This document shows positions 1 through 6,606 of a DNA stretch of 19,563 bases, one piece after another (within the stretch, counting starts at the first letter, position 1; the number at the start of each line of letters is the position of its first letter). The stretch is from CALLVY01 sp937899855 (GTDB lineage: Bacteria > Bacteroidota > Bacteroidia > Chitinophagales > Saprospiraceae): assembly GCA_039820405.1 (NCBI GenBank), contig JBCBQC010000113.1:1-19563 (forward strand), written 5' to 3'. Both the position numbers and the translations under genes were made by a program. The notes below the pieces were generated by a model. That model made no database searches, was not told where the DNA came from, and saw only the letters and a list, made by a program, of their open reading frames with translations.

Positions 1-64
1 CAATAATAAAACGTGTCTATCCTAGAGACGGTCTTTGCCAGCATCCCCTATTTTTCTTTCCCCA

Positions 65-778
65 TCAAGCGCCGTTAAATCCTACCTCAATGTTGATACG
101 GGGAACTTGAAAACTTGTCAACTTATGCTCCACACAAGCACCAAACAGCTGCTCCGAAAAAAATAAATTCCCAACGCCTTGAATACTCAGTAGGTTTCTC
201 CCCCCATATTCCCTCGGAAGCACAATGCGTTCAAAGCTCATGGAAGTAAACTTCTTGAAATTCGCTTTGTACGCCGAGTAAGAATCAATCGCCAAGTAGT
301 CCCTTTTATCAGAAAGGGCTTGGTTCGATGGATAAATTAATGAGTGTTCAAATAGTATTTCTTCGTGTGGTATCATTGGGACGAATAGCACAAAATACGG
401 AGCAGCGTCTTGGCGTAAGCGTACGGGAAGGAGATTGATTTCTGAATCATTGACCCCAATTGCTCTAAAGATAGTCACGACCTGCTCACTTATCACGTAA
501 TTACAGCAAAAAAAGTAGGGGCAAAAACCCATAAAATCGGTAACCTTCGCCCTGCTCACCAAGTCCCCTTCCAAGGGATCATCCAATGCAAAACCCAGGG
601 CTTCTTCGTTAAAATCAGCGATTAGCCGTTTGCTAGGCGCAATAAAAAGTCGATCCAACTTTTCGTGACTGGAATGTTGCGCTAAATCTTGATCTTTAAA
701 TTCGATCTGATAAACCCCATTTCTTGTCCCAATTATACGGGGCTCAGCTGAATTTGTTATTTGTTGGAAATTATTCAA
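65..778 (-). CDS. Hypothetical protein, DUF1629/Imm11-like (possible immunity protein)
   Basis: 237 aa, ATG start, no signal peptide or membrane segment, so cytoplasmic. I see two similar halves: around residues 92-121 (NYVISEQVVTIFRAIGVND, then LLPVRL) and 203-230 (GNLFFSEQLFGACVEHKLTS, then INI). Each has a 'SEQ' followed by an amphipathic helix. This layout recalls the DUF1629/Imm11 family, whose members are often immunity proteins next to contact-dependent or secreted toxins. The family call is from memory of the pattern and is not certain. The gene is visibly more A/T-rich than the metabolic genes in the window, in keeping with an accessory gene. No toxin gene is visible on its right; the stop is 64 bases from the window edge, so a partner could lie outside. 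No TAnnTTTG box or Shine-Dalgarno is seen upstream. Confidence 0.6.
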   Translation of the reverse strand: MNNFQQITNSAEPRIIGTRNGVYQIEFKDQDLAQHSSHEKLDRLFIAPSKRLIADFNEEALGFALDDPLEGDLVSRAKVTDFMGFCPYFFCCNYVISEQVVTIFRAIGVNDSEINLLPVRLRQDAAPYFVLFVPMIPHEEILFEHSLIYPSNQALSDKRDYLAIDSYSAYKANFKKFTSMSFERIVLPREYGGRNLLSIQGVGNLFFSEQLFGACVEHKLTSFQVPRINIEVGFNGA

Positions 779-1044
779 TGCTCCAGATTTTCGCTATTTA
801 AGTGCTTATCCCATTCTGCCTCCAGCGAACGGCCGGGGGCGGGTGCTGTACGGGCCGAACCGGCCATGGCTCCCCTCCTTTTCCCATTCTCCCGTCGATT
901 ACTACCGTATTGGAACGGGGATAGGCAGACCCCAAATGACTCGGGATGCGCCAGGAATAAAAATAACCAATTTTAAGTTCTTTTGCGGAGTAACCCCTGC
1001 CCACTGATTTTAACGGCCGCTCCGGCCTCCCACTCGGCCCCAGT
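779..1044. other. Non-coding, G/C-rich intergenic region
   Basis: The gap between ssb and the DUF1629-like gene is 312 bases; this is the part before the ssb terminator. It is rich in GGCC-containing words. An inverted repeat GGCCGG (831-836) / CCGGCC (860-865) could fold with a 23-base loop, and further GGCC words lie at about 1012-1040. Open frames across it have biased, low-complexity products rich in Gly, Pro and Arg and no recognisable domain. I cannot assign a function; it may hold the promoter of the downstream gene or a structured leader. Confidence 0.4.
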
Positions 1045-1050
1045 AAGGAA

Positions 1051-1080
1051 GAAAAAAGAGAAAGGGGGCCTCCCCCCTTT
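1051..1080 (-). terminator. Rho-independent terminator of ssb
   Basis: The arms AAAGGGGG (1061-1068) and CCCCCTTT (1073-1080) form an 8-bp stem with a 4-base loop. On the minus strand the stem is followed by CTCTTTTTTC (1060-1051), a T-rich tail. The hairpin begins 10 bases after the ssb stop codon. Confidence 0.85.
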
Positions 1081-1090
1081 CCACCGGACA

Positions 1091-1447
1091 TTAGGGAATC
1101 GAGCCTTCTCGATCACCTTTATTAAGCACCATAAATTCGTTAACCACGACCTGCGATACGTAGCGCCGGAGGCCCTCCGCATTCTCGTACGAACTGTGCT
1201 GCAGCTTCCCCCGGATCACCACCGCACTCCCCTTTCGCAACATCTTTCCCATGTTCTCCGCCAATTTGCCCCAGGCCACCACACTGTGCCACTGCGTATC
1301 GGTAATCTCCTGCCCCCTGCCGTTGCGGTAGGACTCGTTCGTAGCCAGGGAAAAACGCGTCATCATTCGCCCTCCCTCCAACTGCCTAAACTCCGGGGCT
1401 TTTCCCACATTTCCAATCAATTGCACACTGTTCTTTAGATGATTCAT
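1091..1447 (-). CDS. ssb: Short single-stranded DNA-binding protein
   Basis: 118 aa single-stranded DNA-binding protein with one OB fold covering nearly the whole chain. Family marks: start MNHLKNSVQLIGNVGKAPE, then RFSLATNES, then the aromatic core TQWHSVVAWGKLAE, then G-SAVVIRGKL. It binds and protects ssDNA in replication, repair or recombination. The frame stays open upstream to 1579, but homology begins at this ATG and the extra 44 residues do not look like SSB, so I chose 1447. The chain ends at NKGDREGSIP and lacks the Gly/Pro-rich linker and acidic DDDIPF-type tip with which housekeeping SSBs recruit partner proteins. It is therefore probably an accessory or second SSB, a type often seen in Bacteroidota. 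It is divergent from the zinc-ribbon gene and is followed by a strong terminator. Confidence 0.9.
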   Translation of the reverse strand: MNHLKNSVQLIGNVGKAPEFRQLEGGRMMTRFSLATNESYRNGRGQEITDTQWHSVVAWGKLAENMGKMLRKGSAVVIRGKLQHSSYENAEGLRRYVSQVVVNEFMVLNKGDREGSIP

Positions 1448-1550
1448 ACGATAAAAATTAAGTTGAAATAATGAATGGCCATTTTTACCAAACGACAGAC
1501 CAAAGATGCGTCCCCAAAGACTTGCTAGTCGGCAAATAAATGAGTATTTT

Positions 1551-1590
1551 CGTTTGTAAACGTTTGTAGCCATTTGCAAACGGATAAATA
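1551..1590. repeat. Four 10-bp-phased imperfect repeats between ssb and zinc-ribbon gene
   Basis: Successive 10-mers are CGTTTGTAAA, CGTTTGTAGC, CATTTGCAAA and CGGATAAATA. The first three share C(G/A)TTTG(T/C)A at exactly one helical turn; the fourth is weak. The third contains the perfect palindrome TTTGCAAA (1573-1580). They end 6 bases before the ATG at 1597 and lie about 105-145 bases upstream of the ssb start, so they could be an operator for either gene. The function is inferred; only the repeat is seen. Confidence 0.5.
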
Positions 1591-1596
1591 TTTTCT

Positions 1597-1956
1597 ATGA
1601 AAAAGCACTGCCAAGAATGTGGAGCCCCCTTCCAGGGGCGCGCCGATAAAAAGTTTTGCTCGGCCCACTGCCGGACCACCTTCAACAACCGCCTCAATAG
1701 CGATTCCAATAATTTTATCCGCAACATCAACAATATCCTCCGAAAAAACCGTCGGATTCTCGCCGCCCTCAATCCGCGTGGAAAAACCAAAATTCACCGG
1801 GATAAGATGCTGGAAAAAGGCTTCAAGTTCCGCTATTTTACCAATGTCTACGAAACCAAGGGAGGAAACGTCTACCACTTTTGCTACGACCAAGGCTACC
1901 TGGAGCTCACCGACGGCTGGTTTGCCCTCGTGGTCCGGCAGGAATACGTGGAGTGA
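1597..1956 (+). CDS. Small zinc-ribbon protein of unknown function
   Basis: 119 aa, ATG start. The N-terminus carries a treble-clef/zinc-ribbon pattern, CQEC (C5, C8) and CSAHC (C21, C25), of the short DUF2116-like type, spaced as expected for one zinc ion. A basic stretch follows (residues 27-68: NNRLN, RKNRR, HRDKM), then a compact beta-rich C-terminus rich in aromatic residues (FKFRYFTNVYETKGGNVYHF, ending WFALVVRQEYVE). This could bind nucleic acid, but that is inferred from composition. It is divergent from ssb and converges on the unknown 464 aa gene with a 25-base gap. No good Shine-Dalgarno is visible, as for most genes here. A possible weak 6-bp hairpin with a long loop (GTGGAG 1948-1953 / CTCCAC 1975-1980) spans its stop. 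Confidence 0.75.
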   Translation: MKKHCQECGAPFQGRADKKFCSAHCRTTFNNRLNSDSNNFIRNINNILRKNRRILAALNPRGKTKIHRDKMLEKGFKFRYFTNVYETKGGNVYHFCYDQGYLELTDGWFALVVRQEYVE

Positions 1957-1981
1957 GCAAGGGGGGAAAGCAGCCTCCACA

Positions 1982-3376
1982 CTAGGGATTCGCCAGGAGT
2001 AGGAGCAGAAAACGTTTGTTGATGACCTGCGGTGCTTCCCGAATCCGCTCTACCAACTCCAACCGCCCACACTCCCGGGCCTCCGTGACCATCGAATCCT
2101 TATTCCACAGGTACAGTACGATCAGTTTTAAATATTTCAGGTGCCCCAACGTGACTTTCAACAGCTCTTTCCCAAACCCCTTATTGCGCAGGAGAAAAAT
2201 CCGCAGCGATTCAATATTACTCAGGGCTACGTCACCTTCGTCCAACAGGATCAAATTTCGAATGCTGAGCGCTCGCGAACTGAATTGGTACCAGATGCTG
2301 GTGTACTCAGCGCCCAAAAGCAACTGCTGAGAACCTCGATAATCGCCTTGAAAATGGGCGATCAGTGCGCGGCTGTAAGCCAGCGTATTGGCCCCTATCT
2401 TTGCGTGATGGGAAAGGAGAAAGGCCTCTACCGTTTGCATTTCCCCCGCCCAACAGCCCGACTTGACGTAGTTCAACACCGTAGTATCGCGATAGTGGTT
2501 CCGAACCTTCTTACGCAACAAGAAGTCGTAAATCTCAAAGAGTTCGTGGTACCACAATTCTGCCCCCCGGTTGATTTGCCCACTGACGTAATTGATCAAA
2601 ATGGACGCAATAAAAGACAGATGGTCCACGTGGAGGAGTGCAGTATGCTCGTCGTACAAACGTCGCAGCTGCTGGTACTGCTCCAGCTCCGGCTGGATCA
2701 CCAGCATCAAGCTGGCGTAGTAAATCTCCAAGCCCAGCTCGATGATGACGGATCGCTCGCTGGGCAGTTGTTGGATCCGCCGCTCAAATTCGGGATACTC
2801 GGTTTTGAGGATGGCCCGTTGCCGCAGGTGGCAGTAGCTACACAAAAAGGTGAGCTCTATGAGGTAGCTGCTTTTTTTACTAAGCCTAAATTTCTGCCGG
2901 AGCCACTTGCGCGAATAAGCCACTTGCTCCTGACGGTCCAAAACCTTGGGGAATTCCTCGTAGACAAAAGCATTTAGAAATTTCGTAGAAAAAATATCCT
3001 CCTGCAAAGGATCGCGTCCTTCCCCCCCTTTTAGACGCAACTTAAAAACCTCCGCATCGCCGTCCTCGATGATTTGCCCTTCCGCGAATACCTCCACGAG
3101 GTCTTCCCGGTCCCGTAAAAACTGAAAGGCCAGAAACTTGCGGTAGTGCTTGTTGAATTGACTACAGAGATTTTTCAACACCTGCTTATTGAAGGGCTTA
3201 CCCGGAAAAATAAACCGGGCGTAGGCCTCCCAGCTTTCCAGCTTTTTGTTTTTGGTCTCCAGCACCCGCAGGAGCTTTTTATTGGTCGTAAAGAAGGGGG
3301 ACTCCAAATAGGCCCGGAATGCCTGGTGCCTGCTGGTGGACATTCTCCGGATGATCTCCACAGTCCTTTTGGTCAT
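1982..3376 (-). CDS. Hypothetical protein, helical, unknown function
   Basis: 464 aa from the ATG at 3376 (MTKRTVEIIRRMSTSRHQAF). An in-frame ATG at 3409 and a TTG at 3415 would add 11-13 residues, mostly hydrophobic or basic (MRRLARKIIIK); the start is undecided. No signal peptide. The sequence is rich in Leu, Arg, Glu and Tyr and reads as successive amphipathic helices, e.g. FLAFQFLRDREDLVEVF and ELEQYQQLRRLYDEHTALL, suggesting a TPR-like or other alpha-solenoid scaffold. The C-terminus is hydrophobic (INKRFLLLLLANP). I recognise no catalytic motif and no named family; similar orphan helical proteins occur in Saprospiria. It converges with the zinc-ribbon gene and diverges from the HTH/alpha-CTD gene. 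Confidence 0.75.
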   Translation of the reverse strand: MTKRTVEIIRRMSTSRHQAFRAYLESPFFTTNKKLLRVLETKNKKLESWEAYARFIFPGKPFNKQVLKNLCSQFNKHYRKFLAFQFLRDREDLVEVFAEGQIIEDGDAEVFKLRLKGGEGRDPLQEDIFSTKFLNAFVYEEFPKVLDRQEQVAYSRKWLRQKFRLSKKSSYLIELTFLCSYCHLRQRAILKTEYPEFERRIQQLPSERSVIIELGLEIYYASLMLVIQPELEQYQQLRRLYDEHTALLHVDHLSFIASILINYVSGQINRGAELWYHELFEIYDFLLRKKVRNHYRDTTVLNYVKSGCWAGEMQTVEAFLLSHHAKIGANTLAYSRALIAHFQGDYRGSQQLLLGAEYTSIWYQFSSRALSIRNLILLDEGDVALSNIESLRIFLLRNKGFGKELLKVTLGHLKYLKLIVLYLWNKDSMVTEARECGRLELVERIREAPQVINKRFLLLLLANP

Positions 3377-3610
3377 TTTTATTATTATTTTTCTTGCTAA
3401 TCTACGCATTATCAATAATTTATATTGACGTACGGACAGATCTTTTGATTATTTTTATGACCAATTGTACTTTCCTTGCCGCGAGGAGTTGTTGATATTA
3501 GCATTGAAAGAATTCCCGTACAACAGCTGAATCAAAGCCACCGATCGGTCCGCCGATGGAGCGGCTTTCTGTTGACTTCATTTAACAAATCAGTACGGCA
3601 ACCAACGCGA
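3377..3610. promoter_or_regulatory. Divergent intergenic region, weak promoter candidates
   Basis: It separates two divergent genes. For the plus gene, TTTG (3444-3447) lies 20 bases before TACTTTCC (3468-3475), a two-mismatch version of TAnnTTTG. For the minus gene, TACAATTG (3469-3462 on the minus strand) has one mismatch. Both are weak; they overlap, so the two transcripts could compete. Confidence 0.3.
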
Positions 3611-4135
3611 ATGAAAAAGGAAATCTCTGATTTTTTGTTGAGCATCTTTCAAGACGAAGCCTTTTTATTGAAATTGGGTCTTTCGCCCCAAGAATCCAGC
3701 ATCTTCTATCAGGTTTTGAACGGAGCGACGCTAAAAGAAATCGCAAAGCAAAACCAGCAATCCATCAAAGCCATCAAATTAACCAAACAACGGTGTTACC
3801 GCCTCATCCCGCTTTTGATTCGCCGCAAGGTGGCGTTTTTCCAAGATTCCGAACTGGAAAAAATCAATGGAAAATTTTACGAACTGGACCTTCTCCTCTC
3901 CCGCTACTTCGATTTTACCCACGCCTACAACCAGAGTAGGAAAGTGAAGGAATTGAACCTTTCCACTCGCACGATCAATGCGCTGCGCGCCTACGGCATC
4001 ACGGATATTACCGACCTCATGAGAACGTCTTACGAGGAAATCGCGGGGATCCACAATCTGGGGGAAAACGCACTGATGGAATTGGAATTGGAGCTTTCCC
4101 GCTTCGACGTGTACTGGAAACCCCCCAGTACTTAG
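3611..4135 (+). CDS. Sigma-region-4-like HTH fused to RNA polymerase alpha-CTD-like domain
   Basis: 174 aa from ATG at 3611; the frame continues upstream to a TTG at 3476 but those residues have no domain character. Residues 24-70 (LSPQESSIFYQVLNGATLKE, then IAKQ, ending RRK) read like a sigma-70 region 4/LuxR-type helix-turn-helix. Residues about 114-166 (LNLSTRTINALRAYGITDIT, DLM, IHNLGENALMEL) match the helix-hairpin-helix C-terminal domain of RNA polymerase alpha. Aligned by eye to E. coli RpoA CTD, R120 matches R265 and N123 matches N268, the main UP-element contacts, and G151 matches G296; K298 and S299 are replaced by Asn and Ala. No RpoA N-terminal domain is present. It is probably a DNA-binding transcription regulator that could touch promoter DNA or polymerase like alpha-CTD; the role is inferred. 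It stands alone, divergent from an unknown gene, and ends at a bidirectional terminator. Confidence 0.75.
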   Translation: MKKEISDFLLSIFQDEAFLLKLGLSPQESSIFYQVLNGATLKEIAKQNQQSIKAIKLTKQRCYRLIPLLIRRKVAFFQDSELEKINGKFYELDLLLSRYFDFTHAYNQSRKVKELNLSTRTINALRAYGITDITDLMRTSYEEIAGIHNLGENALMELELELSRFDVYWKPPST

Positions 4136-4164
4136 TGGAATAGCAGCCGCTGTACAATGGATAC

Positions 4165-4198
4165 AAAAAGCGCCGCAGCTCGAGCTACGACGCTTTTT
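4165..4198. terminator. Bidirectional hairpin terminator between convergent genes
   Basis: AAAAAGCG (4165-4172) pairs with CGCTTTTT (4191-4198). Inside the loop sits the perfect palindrome AGCTCGAGCT (4177-4186). The A run on one side and T run on the other give a U-tail in both directions, which suits the convergent HTH/alpha-CTD gene (ends 4135) and the SPFH gene (ends 4239). Confidence 0.75.
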
Positions 4199-4238
4199 GA
4201 AGGCTGCGGACCGGGAATGGTGCCGCAAGGGGTGGGGC

Positions 4239-5054
4239 TTAGTTGCCCAAAATGAGGGGCAAACCCTGATCGCCACTACCGACGATAACAACCTTGGAAT
4301 TAGGGGATTCGGCGAGCTCCAGGGTAGCCTCGATCCCTTTATCTTGTAGGATTTTGTCGGTCAAACTGGCGTTCAAAATCTTGTTGGCATCGGCCTTGGC
4401 CTGGGCCTCGATCACTTTACGCTCGGCCTCCTTCCGCTCCTTCTCCAAACGAAACTCGTACTCCAGAGAGGCTTGTTCCTCTTTCAACTTGCGTTCGATG
4501 GCGGCCTGTAGGGTCTCGGGCAGGGTCACCTCGCGAATCAACACAGCGTCGATTTCGATGTTTTTTTCCGAAACGGCCTTCAGGGTACGCTGGAAGATTT
4601 CGTCCTGAATCGCCTCGCGCTTGGTCGAGTACAATTCTTCGGGTAAGTACTTACCGATGACCTCCCGCGTGGCCGACCGAATCTCAGGAATCACAATCTT
4701 GGACTGGTAGGTGGGCCCAATCTGGTCGTGGATCAAACCAATCTTGGAGGGAATCGGCTGAAAACGATAGGACAGGTCTACCTTGATCGTCAAACCGTTC
4801 TTCGACAACACGGCCATCTGTTCAAAAGCCTCGTTGGTCCGTACGTCGTATACGTACATTTTATTCCAGGGCGCGATAACGTGAAAACCCTGACCGTAGA
4901 CTTTCTCCGTATCCAATCCTCCTGAAAACCGCCGGAACAAGATGCCTTTTTCTCCCGGATCAATCGTTATGAATAAACTATTGGAGAGGCTCACGACAAA
5001 CACAAAGGCGATAAATCCCAGGATGCCAAAAGTAACAAATCTGCTTTGTTTCAT
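4239..5054 (-). CDS. Prohibitin-like SPFH/Band 7 membrane protein
   Basis: 271 aa, ATG start. One N-terminal membrane segment (about residues 8-29, FGILGFIAFVFVVSLSNSLF) is followed directly by an SPFH/Band 7 domain: ITIDPGEKGILFRRFSGG, GFHVIAPWN, VDLSYRF and IPEIRSATREVIGKYLPEEL. A charged coiled coil covers about 193-232 (EEQASLEYEFRLEKERKEAE and on). Length and order match bacterial prohibitin homologues, which form large ring-like membrane assemblies and can modulate membrane proteases such as FtsH. Most of the protein should face the periplasm or cytoplasm from a single anchor; topology is not decided by sequence alone. It follows the DUF2157 gene on the same strand after a 150-base gap, so it may have its own promoter. 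Confidence 0.9.
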   Translation of the reverse strand: MKQSRFVTFGILGFIAFVFVVSLSNSLFITIDPGEKGILFRRFSGGLDTEKVYGQGFHVIAPWNKMYVYDVRTNEAFEQMAVLSKNGLTIKVDLSYRFQPIPSKIGLIHDQIGPTYQSKIVIPEIRSATREVIGKYLPEELYSTKREAIQDEIFQRTLKAVSEKNIEIDAVLIREVTLPETLQAAIERKLKEEQASLEYEFRLEKERKEAERKVIEAQAKADANKILNASLTDKILQDKGIEATLELAESPNSKVVIVGSGDQGLPLILGN

Positions 5055-5073
5055 GATGTTCTCTATTTTTAAT

Positions 5074-5081
5074 CGAATGTA
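5074..5081 (-). promoter_or_regulatory. Weak -7 box candidate for SPFH gene
   Basis: On the minus strand TACATTCG matches TAnnTTTG with one mismatch, 19 bases before the ATG. A TTG lies 16 bases upstream (5100-5098). Spacing is reasonable but the match is imperfect. Confidence 0.35.
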
Positions 5082-5174
5082 TGTTAACCATTAAACGCAA
5101 TACTGCCAAATGTGGTTGACGCAGACCTCCCCCCCATCGACCAATCGGTCCATCCACCAAATCAGTTCTTCCGC

Positions 5175-5192
5175 TCAATCGACTCAATCGAC
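5175..5192 (+). repeat. Two tandem copies of a 9-mer
   Basis: TCAATCGAC is repeated twice head to tail in the 150-base gap between the DUF2157 and SPFH genes. A short inverted repeat GACC-AATC-GGTC (5139-5150) lies nearby. No role can be assigned; I do not see a convincing terminator for DUF2157 here. Confidence 0.5.
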
Positions 5193-5204
5193 CACCAGGG
5201 GGCC

Positions 5205-6551
5205 TCACAAACGTTCCCAGGGAAGCTGCTCCGTCCCTTCCACCTGCTTCAGGCGACGCGACAAGAGGAGGTTGACCCCCAGAAAGCACAGTCCCAACAC
5301 CACAAAGACCACTCCTTTTACCACAAAACTCCAATCGGTGTCAAAAAAACGGGCCACAATCAGCGCAGCAATGAAAAACATGCCCAAATTGACCAGGGTC
5401 ATGGCTTGCCGGTTGATTCCCCGCCGGATGTAGTGGAGACCGAATACGAATAAGTACAAATTAGCCAAAATAATTGGAACGAGGCTGCCGTAGCGCCGCG
5501 TAATCCAGAAACCACCAAAAACGAGTAGGGGAAATAGGCTCGCAAAGGGTGGAATCCGCCCTTCTTTGCGGTAACCACTGATCATCAGAAAAACCCAGGA
5601 CGTCGCAATACTCACCCAAATCAGGAAATTCATCTTGCCGGCCCAGGGGGCGTAGCGCAGGCCATTGACCCAGGCTTCGACTTGGGCCGACTCGTTGGGC
5701 CAGTCGTAACCCAAAATCATACAGAAAATAAAGATGCCGACCACCGCAAAGGCCTGAAAGGGCCGACTCACGATCGTATTGTCGGAGGGGTACCAACGAT
5801 CTCCCACCAGGTAGAGTACGCTGAGGGAAAAAGCGGATCCCACCAGCGAAAATAAGGGCAGATCCACCTCGATGACGGCAAACCAGGAGATGGCCAGGGT
5901 AATGACGAAGGTCCAACCCAGCAGGTTGCCCCGCGGACTACCGACGGTACGGGTGTTGTAAATGATGTGGGGCACCGAAAAGGACAGAAAAAACCAGTAA
6001 TAAACCGACTCGGATCCCCAGATATTGACCGCCCAAGCACAAATGCCCACTAGGTAAAACAGGGCGGCCAGGGTGGAATTCATGAGGTACATCAGTGGAA
6101 CACTGAGCAGCATCCAGACAAATAAAAAACCTTCGGTCGTACCCTCAATGTGATACGTTTGGCTAATCAGGGCAATGGACGCCGCAATCATGAGCATCAG
6201 AAAGCCCGAGCTGCTCTCCACCCAAGCCAGGCTGTGCGACTTGCGGAAAAAGACGTAGCTGTAAATCAGCTGGGCCACCACCAGAGGGGCTAGGCTGAGG
6301 ATGGTGCGCCAGGTCCGCGACAACTGGTCCCAGTTGAAAGCAAAAATGAGGATGATGCCACCACCGATCAGTACGGCCCCCAGTACACCGGCCAGGATAT
6401 AGGCCAGGTTGTAATCCGGCTTTTCCTCTTCGGGCCCGAAGTAGCCGCGCAAGCGCGCCGCCGTCGCAGCGTCGATCACGCCCTTGTCAATTAGGTCGGG
6501 GAGTTGGCGATACAGCCAGTTTATGGATTTTCGATCACTCACAATAAACAC
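5205..6551 (-). CDS. DUF2157 polytopic membrane protein
   Basis: 448 aa. The first ~45 residues are soluble (helical WLYRQLPDLIDKGVIDAATA, RLRGYFG), then come roughly a dozen hydrophobic segments. The DUF2157 signature is clear at about 48-100: LAYILAGVLGAVLIGGGIIL, IFAFNWDQLSRTWRTIL. Function of the family is unknown; it is an inner-membrane protein. The only in-frame start near the domain is GTG at 6551 (a second GTG lies three codons in), with no Shine-Dalgarno. The tail is RRLKQVEGTEQLPWERL, basic then acidic, in the cytoplasm if the segment count is even. In other bacteria DUF2157 genes often neighbour GDYXXLXY-domain genes; none is seen here. It is divergent from the DUF2279 gene with only 55 bases between starts. 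Confidence 0.85.
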   Translation of the reverse strand: MFIVSDRKSINWLYRQLPDLIDKGVIDAATAARLRGYFGPEEEKPDYNLAYILAGVLGAVLIGGGIILIFAFNWDQLSRTWRTILSLAPLVVAQLIYSYVFFRKSHSLAWVESSSGFLMLMIAASIALISQTYHIEGTTEGFLFVWMLLSVPLMYLMNSTLAALFYLVGICAWAVNIWGSESVYYWFFLSFSVPHIIYNTRTVGSPRGNLLGWTFVITLAISWFAVIEVDLPLFSLVGSAFSLSVLYLVGDRWYPSDNTIVSRPFQAFAVVGIFIFCMILGYDWPNESAQVEAWVNGLRYAPWAGKMNFLIWVSIATSWVFLMISGYRKEGRIPPFASLFPLLVFGGFWITRRYGSLVPIILANLYLFVFGLHYIRRGINRQAMTLVNLGMFFIAALIVARFFDTDWSFVVKGVVFVVLGLCFLGVNLLLSRRLKQVEGTEQLPWERL

Positions 6552-6580
6552 TTGGCACTGATTAAGTGATAAATTTATGA

Positions 6581-6588
6581 TAATTTTG
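6581..6588 (+). promoter_or_regulatory. Promoter -7 box (TAnnTTTG) of DUF2279 gene
   Basis: TAATTTTG is a perfect Bacteroidota -7 element ending 18 bases before ATG 6607. It lies downstream of an alternative in-frame ATG at 6577, which supports 6607 as the real start. No clear -33 TTTG at the expected spacing. Confidence 0.6.
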
Positions 6589-6606
6589 CTTGATTACATT
6601 ACGATT

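Noticed and set aside
798..1091. 97-codon minus-strand frame in the gap after ssb
   Set aside because: It runs through the ssb terminator hairpin and gives a low-complexity Gly/Pro/Arg product with no recognisable start context.
1448..1579. 44-residue N-terminal extension of ssb
   Set aside because: SSB similarity begins at MNHLKNSV; the extension also covers part of the phased repeat region, which is better read as regulatory.
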